A DNA stretch of 64,000 nucleotides from Paenibacillus sp. PAMC 26794. GTDB lineage: Bacteria > Bacillota > Bacilli > Paenibacillales > Paenibacillaceae. This document shows positions 1 to 8,185 of the stretch, one piece after another (within the stretch, counting starts at the first letter, position 1; each line of letters begins with the position of its first letter). The stretch covers positions 1 through 64,000 of the forward strand of contig NZ_ANHX01000082.1 of the NCBI RefSeq assembly GCF_000316035.1. The letters run 5' to 3'. Made by a program: the position numbers and the translations under genes. The notes beneath the pieces are model-generated. The model saw only the letters and a program-made list of their open reading frames with translations. It was not told where the DNA came from and did no database searches.

Positions 1-1286
1 GCCACCGTTGTGGCAGCGAAGCCAGGCAGCGCGTGCCCTGCGCTGCCTGCGGCCTGGCGGCGTGCGCCTACTGCGAGGCCTGCCTCGCGCTGGGGCGCAG
101 CCGTGCCTGTGCGCTGCTGCTACGCAGTGCAGCGCAAGGGGCCGTGCCACGATGCGGCGAAGCACCGCGTGGCACGGCCTTGGCCCCCACCGGCGGCGGG
201 CTCGCCCGGTGGGGGCTAAGCGCAGCGCAGAGCGCGGCAGCAGCCGCGGCGCTAGCGTTTTTGGCCCGGCCACCCGCAGGGGATGGGCCGGGGCGGTTCT
301 TGCTGTGGGCCGTGACCGGGGCCGGCAAGACGGAAATGATTTTCCCACTGCTCCAACATACATTGGATCGTGGCGGACGAGCACTGGTCGCTACGCCGCG
401 CAGGGATGTGGTACTGGAGCTGGCTCCGCGGCTGGCCAAAGCTTTTCCGGACACTTCGCTCGCTACCCTTTACGGAGGCAGTGACGAACGCTGGAAAGAC
501 GCTCAGCTCACGCTCGCGACCACACACCAACTGATGCGTTTTTATCAGGGGTTTGATCTCGTCATCATCGACGAACTAGATGCTTTCCCTTATCACAACG
601 ATCCCATGCTCGCTCACGCGGCGGCATCCTCCTGTAAACCGGAAGGAAATTTCGTTTATCTATCTGCCACACCGCCTGCTCGGCTTCAGAGGGAAGCAGC
701 ACGGGGGGAACTCAATCATGCCAAAGTTCCAGTACGTTTCCACCGTCATCCTTTACCCGTGCCAAGATTGATCAAAATGGTTACCGTTGCTGAATGTATT
801 AAGAAACGAAATCTTCCTTCTGCCTTGAAGAATAACATCCAAATTTCATTGAAGCGCGACGCCCAGGTATTTGTCTTTGTGACACGTATTGCCCAGATTG
901 AGGCGTTTGTGAACCTGATGCGTCGTACCTTTCCCGGAATCCATATCGAAGGAACTTCATCTCAGGATCCTGACCGCGCTAGCAAAGTTATAGCCTTTCG
1001 TGAACGCACGATTCGTTTGCTCGTAACGACAACAATTCTGGAGCGTGGCGTGACCATTCCGCGCAGTGATGTTTTTATATTGGATGCAGACAATAGTCTC
1101 TTTGATGAAGCGTCGCTGGTCCAGATGGCGGGTAGAGCAGGTCGTTCCATGGATGACCCGGCGGGTAGAGTGGTTTTTGCATCATCTCGTCGGACACGTT
1201 CACAGGTGAAGGCCGTTGCCCAGATTCGGAAAATGAACGCTATCGCTCGTCGCAAAGGCTACCTGCATCCACCATCCAAGACATAA
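1..1286 (+). CDS. comFA: ComFA, competence DNA-uptake helicase (5' partial)
   Basis: ATP-driven DNA translocase of the transformation machinery, acting at the cytoplasmic face of the membrane with the ComEC channel. The reading frame is open from base 3 to the left edge, so the true start lies outside; the GTG at 33 is internal. The first ~36 visible residues carry six cysteines in CxxC-type pairs, matching the ComFA zinc finger. A Walker A motif (TGAGKTE) follows at about bases 315-335, then a DELD Walker B near 570, a SATPP motif, and a C-terminal helicase lobe ending in QMAGRAGR. comFC follows directly. Oddity: the first ~460 bases are far richer in G+C than the rest of the gene and encode an alanine-rich linker. 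Family assignment is secure from motifs and context. Confidence 0.93.
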   Translation, partial: HRCGSEARQRVPCAACGLAACAYCEACLALGRSRACALLLRSAAQGAVPRCGEAPRGTALAPTGGGLARWGLSAAQSAAAAAALAFLARPPAGDGPGRFLLWAVTGAGKTEMIFPLLQHTLDRGGRALVATPRRDVVLELAPRLAKAFPDTSLATLYGGSDERWKDAQLTLATTHQLMRFYQGFDLVIIDELDAFPYHNDPMLAHAAASSCKPEGNFVYLSATPPARLQREAARGELNHAKVPVRFHRHPLPVPRLIKMVTVAECIKKRNLPSALKNNIQISLKRDAQVFVFVTRIAQIEAFVNLMRRTFPGIHIEGTSSQDPDRASKVIAFRERTIRLLVTTTILERGVTIPRSDVFILDADNSLFDEASLVQMAGRAGRSMDDPAGRVVFASSRRTRSQVKAVAQIRKMNAIARRKGYLHPPSKT

Positions 1287-1349
1287 TTGTCATCTGCCCA
1301 GTTCGTATCCACATATCACAATACATTCCGAGACTGGAGGTATGCCCCT

Positions 1350-2246
1350 ATGTTCAACTGGCTCAGCAACATAACCGATCACGCGCAACACCTGACCCAG
1401 CGTCTTCATCACCTGCTCGCCCCGCCGGGAGCTATTTGTCTGACATGTGGCACTCGAGCGATTCTGTCTTCTGCCTATCCAGGCATATGCCCACGTTGTG
1501 TAAAGCAGATTCCATGGATTCGTTCCATACGTTGCCTGCGTTGTGGTCGGGGTGTCGGTTGCCCGGACTGTGCTCGTCCACACATGCAAAACCGTTCTTT
1601 TATCTCCAACCGCAGCGCCGTACAATACAACGCTCTTATGAAAGATTGGATTGGAATGTACAAATTTCGAGGTCACGAAAGATACGCGCCGCTCTTAACC
1701 GCGCTGTTGATTCAAGCCTTTCAAGCGATGAGCGAAGAACGAAATTCTGCTTTGGCAAAAGAACCCCCAGCCCCCGTGGCTCATTCCGCCACACATGCTC
1801 AACAAACGAAGCCACAATGGCGGTCTGACGCGGTCACCTATGTCCCGGTGAGCAGCGAGCGGCTGGCCGAGCGTGGCTTCAATCAGGCGGAGCGGCTGGC
1901 TGCTGGGCTCGCCACCGCCTGCCGCCTACCTATCGTTGATCTGTTGCAGCGCCAGATCAACACCACCAAACAAAGCTTCAAATCACGTGGTGAGCGAATT
2001 GAAACGATGAAGAATGCCTTTTCCATCAACCCGGATGGCATGCAGTTAATTGGAGAGCTATACAGGGGATCTCATCTGCCAACACATATGGGCATATCGC
2101 ATGCCAAACCCATACAGTTACTGCTGATTGATGATATTTATACAACAGGTAGCACCTTGGACGCTTGTGGGCGGGTTATTCTAAATGCTGGCTTCTCCAT
2201 GGAGATGCCGGTCGATGTTTACACACTTACACTGGCAAGATCCTAA
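1350..2246 (+). CDS. comFC: ComFC, phosphoribosyltransferase-fold competence protein
   Basis: ComF/GntX family protein (298 aa) needed for DNA uptake alongside ComFA; its exact biochemical role is unsettled. The N-terminal part has a zinc ribbon with CLTCG, CPRC, CLRCG and CPDC cysteine pairs, and the C-terminal part has the PRTase signature LLLIDDIYTTGSTLDACG. The frame is open from a TTG at 1287 immediately after the comFA stop. The ATG at 1350 has a GGAGG at 1336-1340 with 9-base spacing and is preferred. No comFB-like gene lies between comFA and comFC, unlike in B. subtilis. Residues ~140-170 (bases ~1740-1830) look like a low-complexity insertion. Confidence 0.9.
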   Translation: MFNWLSNITDHAQHLTQRLHHLLAPPGAICLTCGTRAILSSAYPGICPRCVKQIPWIRSIRCLRCGRGVGCPDCARPHMQNRSFISNRSAVQYNALMKDWIGMYKFRGHERYAPLLTALLIQAFQAMSEERNSALAKEPPAPVAHSATHAQQTKPQWRSDAVTYVPVSSERLAERGFNQAERLAAGLATACRLPIVDLLQRQINTTKQSFKSRGERIETMKNAFSINPDGMQLIGELYRGSHLPTHMGISHAKPIQLLLIDDIYTTGSTLDACGRVILNAGFSMEMPVDVYTLTLARS

Positions 2247-2488
2247 TTAATAAATGGACTATTAATATATTTATGGAATAATTTTATTTTTAATGTACGA
2301 ATAACATGCTCCACGGGAGGAGAATCGAGCGATATTTTAAGCAAAATGGCCATGAGAGGGATTTCGTATATGTGCATCATGTGCCCCTCTTTTGTTCTGT
2401 AAATAGACTATGGCTTCATCAGAGAAAATAAGGTAATGTATAGTTAATATCTATTCGGAAATGGAAGTTTGAGAGGGGCGTTTTAGCG

Positions 2489-2896
2489 ATGAATCTAGGT
2501 AATTGTCCTCGCTGTGGTAAATTATATGCTTTGAATTTTCGAGATGTATGTTCAAACTGTATTAAGGAAATAGAGAAGGAATATCAGATTTGTGTAGATT
2601 ATTTGCGCGAAAACAAGGGCACCAACATACAGGAGCTATCCGATGCAACAGAAGTTTCAATTAAAAACATTACCAAGTTCATCCGTGAGGGACGAATTTC
2701 CATCGAGAATGCCCCGAATATGATGTATCCTTGTGAAGTATGCGGAACATTGATTCGTGAAGGTCATATGTGTGACTCTTGCCGTAATCGTTTAACGAAA
2801 GACTTGGCAGGAGCAGCTCGTGAAGTAGGTCAGAAGGATAACAACAATTTAGGCGGACGAACCTACAATGCTGTCGACAAACTACGCGATTCATAG
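2489..2896 (+). CDS. yvyF: YvyF-like flagellar operon protein, zinc-ribbon
   Basis: 135-aa protein of the family found just upstream of flgM in Bacillales (flagellar operon protein YvyF). It has two cysteine clusters: CPRCG...CSNC at residues ~5-25 and CEVCG...CDSC at ~82-97. Between them lies a helix-turn-helix-like stretch. Its molecular function is not established; by context it may be a regulator. A GAGGGG ribosome binding site precedes the ATG. A hairpin with a T-run follows at 2946-2980, so it is probably transcribed apart from flgM. Identification rests on position and the paired zinc motifs. Confidence 0.82.
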   Translation: MNLGNCPRCGKLYALNFRDVCSNCIKEIEKEYQICVDYLRENKGTNIQELSDATEVSIKNITKFIREGRISIENAPNMMYPCEVCGTLIREGHMCDSCRNRLTKDLAGAAREVGQKDNNNLGGRTYNAVDKLRDS

Positions 2897-2945
2897 GAGC
2901 GAGGGCTCAAATACATGTTTTGCTATAACAAATGTTTTGAAACGT

Positions 2946-2980
2946 ACCGATAAACTTATTAAAGATTATCGGTTTTTTTT
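2946..2980 (+). terminator. Intrinsic terminator after yvyF
   Basis: An 8-bp perfect stem (ACCGATAA at 2946-2953 with TTATCGGT at 2966-2973) is followed by an eight-T run. The left arm also resembles a sigma-D -10 element (see findings). Confidence 0.8.
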
Positions 2981-3071
2981 ATTATCCTAATCATTTTGAC
3001 AACATAAAGATTAAAGTAAGAAAAACGTATATCAACATAAACTCCCAATCATGGAAGGAAGTGCATTTTAA

Positions 3072-3356
3072 ATGAAAATCAATGAACCGAGTAGAATTGG
3101 CGCCATCAATTCCTATCAGAGGAACGTTGAATCCAATCAGCAGGCTGATGCCAAGAAGAGCCGCCGTAAGGACGAGGTATCCATTTCTCCGGAGGCGATG
3201 AAGATGCTTGAGGAACAAGGTCGTACACAAGATGCAGGTCGCACACAGCGCATTCAGGAATTAAAAGAACAAGTTAACTCGGGAACTTATCAAGTAGACA
3301 GCCAGAAGCTTGCCGAGAAGCTCGCTCCATACTTTAAGAACTTCCCTGATCAATAG
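3072..3356 (+). CDS. flgM: FlgM, anti-sigma factor for sigma-D/sigma-28
   Basis: 94-aa FlgM family protein that binds the flagellar sigma factor and holds late flagellar genes silent until the hook is complete. The central KDEVSISPEAMKMLE segment and the C-terminal sigma-binding helices are typical (IQELKEQVNSGTYQVDSQKLA). The start has GGAAGG upstream. It is followed by flgN after 8 bases and heads the flgM-flgN-flgK-flgL unit. The length matches the family. Confidence 0.93.
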   Translation: MKINEPSRIGAINSYQRNVESNQQADAKKSRRKDEVSISPEAMKMLEEQGRTQDAGRTQRIQELKEQVNSGTYQVDSQKLAEKLAPYFKNFPDQ

Positions 3357-3364
3357 GAGGATAC

Positions 3365-3865
3365 ATGGCCATTGAATCGATAATTGATGTACTGGAACAG
3401 CTGCAAGCCGCACATGTGGAAATGCTTGACTTGGGGGCCCAGAAGAAGACAGCTGTTGTTACCAATAAAGTGGATACACTGATCACTCTAATTAATCAGG
3501 AATCAAAGCTACTCAAAAGAATTGAGCTAATTGAACAGCAAAGATTACGGGCCGTTCATCAATTTCTGGAAGAGCGAGGGATCAAGTCAAAACTCAATCT
3601 AACAATTACTGAGTTGGCGAGACTCGTTTTTGATACGAATGAGAAGAGAAGACTTTTCCAAGCTCAAGTCTCTTTAACAGATGTGTTACAAGAGGTAAAA
3701 CATCTTAATGAAGTCAATCAACAACTAATTAAACAGTCAATTTCGTACATCGACTTTTTTATTGAGACAATGTCATTTCATGCAGAATCAGAAGCCACAT
3801 ATCAAAATCCTGCAGAAAAGCCTTATGGCATAGCTCGCTCTGGACTTTTCGATACTCGTGGTTAA
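3365..3865 (+). CDS. flgN: FlgN, export chaperone for FlgK/FlgL
   Basis: 166-aa, largely alpha-helical cytoplasmic chaperone that escorts the hook-filament junction proteins to the flagellar export apparatus. The sequence is a heptad-rich coiled coil with a C-terminal disordered tail, as in FlgN/YvyG. AGGAGG lies seven bases before the ATG. The position between flgM and flgK is the conserved one. Sequence identity to FlgN is low in this family, so the call leans on context and fold. Confidence 0.85.
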   Translation: MAIESIIDVLEQLQAAHVEMLDLGAQKKTAVVTNKVDTLITLINQESKLLKRIELIEQQRLRAVHQFLEERGIKSKLNLTITELARLVFDTNEKRRLFQAQVSLTDVLQEVKHLNEVNQQLIKQSISYIDFFIETMSFHAESEATYQNPAEKPYGIARSGLFDTRG

Positions 3866-3883
3866 CAATGGGGGAAATTTACT

Positions 3884-5446
3884 ATGGCTTCAACATTTCA
3901 TTCAATTGAAACAGCCAAGCGCAGTCTGATAACACAAACGGCCGCTCTGAATACAACAGGACATAATGTGGCCAATGCTAATACACCAGGCTATTCACGT
4001 CAAGTTGTTAATATGACAGCAGCAGACCCGATTGATGCAGTGGCATTTTACCGTACTACAGCACCAGGTCAACTTGGAACGGGTGTGGAGTTCAACTCCA
4101 TTATGCGTGTGCGTGAATCTTTTCTGGATGGACAATTTCGTAATGAGAACACTTCGCTTGGAGGATGGACTGTCCGTAACAGTACGCTTGAAAAGCTTGA
4201 AACGATTATTAACGAACCTTCCGATACGGGTATCCGTACAGTATTAAATAATTTTTGGAACGCATGGTCTGATCTAAGTCAGGACCCACAGGACATTACC
4301 AATCGCAAAATTGTAAAAGAAACAACGTTGGCGTTAACCGATGGTTTGAATCAAATTAGTCTTCAATTGGATGCGTTAACTAGCGATTTAACCAACAACG
4401 TTTCGTTAAAAACGACAGAGATCAATTCGTATTTGCAATCTATTGCTGACCTTAATAATAGTATTGTGAAAATAGAACAGCTTGGAGATAATGCAAATGA
4501 TCTGCGTGACCAGCGAGATTATGCAGTAGATCAACTTTCCAAGATTGCAGGCGTTCAGATAACAGAACTGGATAGTGGCTACCAGGTAACGATTGCAGGA
4601 CAAGTTGCAGTCACTGGAGCCGCAGCTGCTCCCGTTACAGCTGATATTTTGGAGAATGCCTATCAAGCAGGTACTCTGACTGGTGGGGAAGTCTACGGAA
4701 TGATCCATTCACGAGATCAGTATGTAGCAGACTATCGCAACCAGATTAATCAACTGGCTAATACGCTCGCAACAGGGGATATTGAGATTACCATTCCTGC
4801 TGGATCCGTATTGCCCAGTGGTACTGTTTTCAATAATGTCACCTACTCTGATGCTAATAACAATAGAACGTTAACATCAGAGCTGAAAGTTACAGTTCAG
4901 GGGATTAATGGGCTTCACAAGCTGGGTTATACCCTAAGTGGGGATACACCTACAGCAGGTGGGGACTTCTTTACAACTAAAGATGGTTCGGGTACGATCA
5001 CTGCTGGAAATATCACATTAAGTACAATTATACAGAATGATCCCAATAATATAGCAACTTCAATGCGTACTACCGGAACAGGTACAAGTGAGAGTGTAGT
5101 ACTGGGAAATAACAGCTTGGCGTTGGCTTTGGCTGGTTTAAAAGATGTGAAGTTTGATTTTGGTTCAGGACTGTCCAAACCGACTACAGTAGATGACTTT
5201 TTCGGCGCAATTGTAGGCCAGTTAGGTGTTCAGACTCAAGAGGCTAACCGTCAAGCACAGAATGCCCAACTTCTCACAGAACAGGTTGACCTGAATCGTC
5301 AATCGGTTAGTGGAGTATCTCTTGATGAAGAAATGAGTAATCTGATTAAGTTTCAGCATGCATACAGTGCCGCTGCCCGCTTCATGACTGCATACGATGA
5401 ACTGCTAAACAAACTTATTAACAGCACCGGTGTAGTCGGTCGCTAA
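3884..5446 (+). CDS. flgK: FlgK, hook-filament junction protein 1
   Basis: 520-aa secreted structural protein that joins the flagellar hook to the filament. The N-terminal rod/hook signature TTGHNVANANTPGYSRQ lies at residues ~25-41. The C-terminal D0 helix (SNLIKFQHAYSAAARFMTAYDELL) is present. The middle is a variable, Thr/Gly-rich domain. The spacing from flgN is 18 bases and flgL follows after 23 bases, so it is co-transcribed. The length is normal. Confidence 0.96.
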   Translation: MASTFHSIETAKRSLITQTAALNTTGHNVANANTPGYSRQVVNMTAADPIDAVAFYRTTAPGQLGTGVEFNSIMRVRESFLDGQFRNENTSLGGWTVRNSTLEKLETIINEPSDTGIRTVLNNFWNAWSDLSQDPQDITNRKIVKETTLALTDGLNQISLQLDALTSDLTNNVSLKTTEINSYLQSIADLNNSIVKIEQLGDNANDLRDQRDYAVDQLSKIAGVQITELDSGYQVTIAGQVAVTGAAAAPVTADILENAYQAGTLTGGEVYGMIHSRDQYVADYRNQINQLANTLATGDIEITIPAGSVLPSGTVFNNVTYSDANNNRTLTSELKVTVQGINGLHKLGYTLSGDTPTAGGDFFTTKDGSGTITAGNITLSTIIQNDPNNIATSMRTTGTGTSESVVLGNNSLALALAGLKDVKFDFGSGLSKPTTVDDFFGAIVGQLGVQTQEANRQAQNAQLLTEQVDLNRQSVSGVSLDEEMSNLIKFQHAYSAAARFMTAYDELLNKLINSTGVVGR

Positions 5447-5469
5447 GACATAGGAAGGGGTAACCAATA

Positions 5470-6378
5470 ATGGCTATTCGCGTAACCTCAGGCATGATGA
5501 GCACTCAGATGCTCAGCAACCTGAACCGCAACCTGAATCGAATGGATAACATGTCCAATCAAATCTCCAGCGGTCGCAAAATTAATAAACCTTCTGATGA
5601 TCCTGTTGGGGTGACTTATGCGCTTAGATATCGTGCTGAGTTAGCATCTAACGAACAGTACCAATCCAACACGGATGCAGCTGTTAGCTGGTTGGATGCA
5701 ACAGATACCACGATGCAACAATCAGGGAATGTCATGCAAAGACTCAAAGAGCTAACTGTTCAAGGTTCAAGTGGGACAGTACCCCAATCAGGGCTTGATG
5801 CAATTAAACTTGAGGTTGAAGAGTTGCAAAAACAAATGATTAATATCGGGAATAGCCAAATACGGGGCAAATATATTTTTAACGGACAAAATTATGATAA
5901 GGCTCCCTATGAGTTATCTGGTTCCATTACACAATACTCTCAGATTAATACGGATGATAAACCGGTAAATTATTCTATTGGAGATCAGTCTATTTTTCAG
6001 ATCAACACGCCAGGTTCTGATTATTTTGGTAGTTCTACTGAAGATGACAATGTATTTAAGATTATGGACGATTTAGTCAATGCTCTGAATTCTGGAGATT
6101 ATGAAGCTGTTGGTAGCCAAGCAGATAAAATAGAGTCACGATCGATAAAGATGCAGTCTTGTATTTCAGAGGTGGGAGCTCGAACCAATCGGGTTGAATT
6201 AGTTCAAGCGAGATTAACCGACTACAATCTGAACTTAACATCATTGCAATCAAAAACAGAGGATGCAGATATAGCAAGTTTGATGATTCAAGCAACGTCT
6301 GCCCAAACAATCTATGAAGCTGCTCTTAAGTCTTCTGCGCAGATTATGCAGCCTTCATTAATGGACTTTATGAGATAA
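5470..6378 (+). CDS. flgL: FlgL, hook-filament junction protein 3
   Basis: 302-aa flagellin-related protein sitting between FlgK and the filament. It carries the flagellin-type N-terminus (SSGRKINKPSDDPVG at residues ~36-50) and a C-terminal coiled D0/D1 region (DADIASLMIQATSAQTIYEAAL). AGGAAGGGG precedes the ATG. A perfect 11-bp hairpin lies just after the stop. Context and motifs agree. Confidence 0.95.
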   Translation: MAIRVTSGMMSTQMLSNLNRNLNRMDNMSNQISSGRKINKPSDDPVGVTYALRYRAELASNEQYQSNTDAAVSWLDATDTTMQQSGNVMQRLKELTVQGSSGTVPQSGLDAIKLEVEELQKQMINIGNSQIRGKYIFNGQNYDKAPYELSGSITQYSQINTDDKPVNYSIGDQSIFQINTPGSDYFGSSTEDDNVFKIMDDLVNALNSGDYEAVGSQADKIESRSIKMQSCISEVGARTNRVELVQARLTDYNLNLTSLQSKTEDADIASLMIQATSAQTIYEAALKSSAQIMQPSLMDFMR

Positions 6379-6399
6379 ACATAACTTGAAAACTGTGAT

Positions 6400-6428
6400 A
6401 AGCTATGGACACCAGTAGTCCATAGCTT
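6400..6428 (+). terminator. Hairpin between flgL and fliW, possible weak terminator
   Basis: An 11-bp perfect inverted repeat (AAGCTATGGAC at 6400-6410, GTCCATAGCTT at 6418-6428) with a 7-base loop. The tail is only moderately T-rich (TATTCATTAT), so it may attenuate or punctuate rather than fully terminate. Confidence 0.5.
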
Positions 6429-6456
6429 TATTCATTATATAGGGAGGATTTCTAAA

Positions 6457-6897
6457 GTGGAACCAGATCAAACTAATCAGATTAAAAGTGAAGAAAAGAG
6501 TTATGTATTTCCAAAGGGGATACCTGGATTTGAAAATCATCAAAACTTTTTTTTGAAGCGTCAGAATGACATATTTAATCTATTCCAGTCAGCTAGTCAG
6601 CCTGATGTAGCTTTTATTACGATCAATCCATTTGATCTATACCCCCATTACGAATTTGAACTCTCTCAAGAAGCCAAAGAAGATATTGATGTTACCGAAA
6701 GAGAACAGGTATCTGTCCAATGCATTGTGACATGGCATAGCAATCTTAAGCATGTTACAGTTAATCTCCTTGCCCCGATAATATTTAATTCATTTAATCA
6801 TACTGGGAAGCAAGTCATATTACAGAATACCCAATATTCTACTAAACATGCCCCTTGGGCAGCGGATGATTTGGATAGAAAGGGTGGAGATCTCTGA
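6457..6897 (+). CDS. fliW: FliW, flagellar assembly factor and CsrA antagonist
   Basis: 146-aa FliW family protein. In B. subtilis FliW binds either flagellin or CsrA; free FliW sequesters CsrA and so releases hag translation. The sequence shows the family core (FPKGIPGFENH; FITINPFDLYPHYEFEL). It starts with GTG behind AGGGAGGA at 6441-6448. Its TGA overlaps the csrA ATG by one base (TGATG), indicating translational coupling. The YviE gene that sits before fliW in B. subtilis is absent. Confidence 0.93.
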   Translation: MEPDQTNQIKSEEKSYVFPKGIPGFENHQNFFLKRQNDIFNLFQSASQPDVAFITINPFDLYPHYEFELSQEAKEDIDVTEREQVSVQCIVTWHSNLKHVTVNLLAPIIFNSFNHTGKQVILQNTQYSTKHAPWAADDLDRKGGDL

Positions 6898-7133
6898 TGC
6901 TGGTACTAGCTAGGAAAAAAGGAGAATCCGTTATTATTGATAACAATATTGTTGTTACTGTCTTATCGGTAGAAGGAGACAATGTGAAAATAGGCATCTC
7001 TGCTCCCAAAGAGATTGATATTTACCGTAAAGAAGTATTTGACTCAATTGGTCAAAATAATCAAAATGCAGTGATGGATTTAGCAACTGTCCGGGCAGCA
7101 TTGGAACAAATAAATAATAATACTCAGAAGTGA
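6897..7133 (+). CDS. csrA: CsrA, RNA-binding translational repressor
   Basis: 78-aa CsrA/RsmA homodimer subunit that binds AGGA-containing hairpins near ribosome binding sites. The N-terminal MLVLARKKGESVIIDNNI strand and the GISAPKEIDIYRKEVF segment are canonical. It is translationally coupled to fliW. The immediate downstream flagellin leader contains an excellent CsrA hairpin, consistent with the FliW-CsrA-flagellin homeostasis loop. Confidence 0.97.
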   Translation: MLVLARKKGESVIIDNNIVVTVLSVEGDNVKIGISAPKEIDIYRKEVFDSIGQNNQNAVMDLATVRAALEQINNNTQK

Positions 7134-7154
7134 AAAAAAAGTTTGAAATACTAT

Positions 7155-7181
7155 TAACAATTCTTGGCCAAACGTCGATAT
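7155..7181 (+). promoter_or_regulatory. Sigma-D promoter of hag
   Basis: TAAC at 7155-7158, a 15-base spacer, then GTCGATAT at 7174-7181. The sigma-D consensus is TAAA-N15-GCCGATAT, so the match is 3/4 and 7/8 with exact spacing. This predicts a leader of about 90 bases before the hag ATG. Confidence 0.85.
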
Positions 7182-7233
7182 ATATTGTAGAGCGATAATT
7201 CTTCAGGGCGGCCGACCTGTGAAGACGCTAATA

Positions 7234-7247
7234 CCACAAGGATGTGG
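7234..7247 (+). promoter_or_regulatory. CsrA-binding hairpin in the hag leader
   Basis: CCACA-AGGA-TGTGG: a 5-bp perfect stem that presents an AGGA tetraloop, the textbook CsrA site. A second GGA-rich site is the hag ribosome binding site itself (AGGGAGGA, 7263-7270). In B. subtilis CsrA uses the same two-site arrangement to repress hag. Confidence 0.75.
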
Positions 7248-7278
7248 GAATTAAACCATTTCAGGGAGGAAATATCAA

Positions 7279-8049
7279 ATGATTATCAACCATAACGTAC
7301 CAGCGTTAAACACGCACCGTAACATGACGCTTAACACAAGCGCTGCAAGCAAAAACATGGAGAAATTGTCTTCCGGTCTGCGTATCAACCGCGCGGCTGA
7401 CGATGCAGCAGGTCTCTCCATCTCCGAGTCCATGCGTGGACAAATTCGTGGTCTCGAGCAAGCACAACGTAACGCTCAAGACGGAATCTCGTTTGTACAA
7501 ACTGCTGAGGGTGCAATGAACGAAGTATCCTCCATGCTGACTCGTATGAAAGAATTGAACGTACAAAAATCAAGCGGAACTTACAGCTCTAACGATACAA
7601 ACAATATCAACGAAGAGTTGAGTGAGCTTGGTAAGCAAATCGATAACATTATGACTAAAACAACGTTCAATGGTATTAGCATCACTAAAGGTGCAACAAT
7701 TACTGTTAACGATAAAGCAACAGGTTCTATTACAATTGGTAAGATCACAACTACAGATTTCTCTACTTTGGGTTCAGGTACTGGTCTTGCTGATGTTGAA
7801 AAAGCAATTAACAGTGTTTCCACAGAACGTGCGAAACTGGGTGCTGTTCAAAACCGTTTGGAGTACACGTCCAACAACTTGGGTACAACTGTAGAAAACC
7901 TAACTGCAGCTGAGTCCCGTGTCCGTGATACAGACATGGCTAAGGAAATGGTTCAGTTGTCCAAAAACAACATCTTGCTGCAAGCTTCCCAATCGATGCT
8001 GGCACAAGCCAACTCTGCTCCACAAGGTGTTCTGTCTGTACTTCGTTAA
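7279..8049 (+). CDS. hag: Flagellin
   Basis: 256-aa filament subunit, secreted without a signal peptide. The conserved N-terminal D0/D1 (MIINHNVPALNTHRNM; SSGLRINRAADDAAGLSISE) and C-terminal D1/D0 (KNNILLQASQSMLAQAN ... VLSVLR) are intact. The middle is short and Thr/Ser-rich (residues ~128-175), lacking the large variable domains of longer flagellins; those residues are plausible glycosylation targets. It is a single-gene unit with its own sigma-D promoter, a CsrA-controlled leader and a strong terminator at 8071-8101. Codon use is visibly optimised compared with neighbours. Confidence 0.98.
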   Translation: MIINHNVPALNTHRNMTLNTSAASKNMEKLSSGLRINRAADDAAGLSISESMRGQIRGLEQAQRNAQDGISFVQTAEGAMNEVSSMLTRMKELNVQKSSGTYSSNDTNNINEELSELGKQIDNIMTKTTFNGISITKGATITVNDKATGSITIGKITTTDFSTLGSGTGLADVEKAINSVSTERAKLGAVQNRLEYTSNNLGTTVENLTAAESRVRDTDMAKEMVQLSKNNILLQASQSMLAQANSAPQGVLSVLR

Positions 8050-8070
8050 TATTCACGATTTTCAAATTAG

Positions 8071-8101
8071 AGAAGCCTTGTTTTCAAGGCTTCTTTTTTT
8101 T
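8071..8101 (+). terminator. Terminator of hag
   Basis: AGAAGCCTTG / CAAGGCTTCT 10-bp perfect stem with a TTTT loop, followed by an uninterrupted T-run. Confidence 0.92.
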
Positions 8102-8126
8102 ATCTCTTCATTTCAGAGGAAATCTA

Positions 8127-8134
8127 TCCGATAT
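8127..8134 (+). promoter_or_regulatory. Sigma-D-like -10 element before flaG
   Basis: TCCGATAT matches GCCGATAT at 7 of 8 positions, 51 bases before the flaG start. The position 15 bases upstream is TCAT, a poor -35, so this is a candidate only. It would drive flaG-fliD-fliS-fliT. Confidence 0.5.
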
Positions 8135-8185
8135 ACATAATAAGATCTTCAATTGAATCGTCAAAAAAGTTCGGGAGGGAATTGT

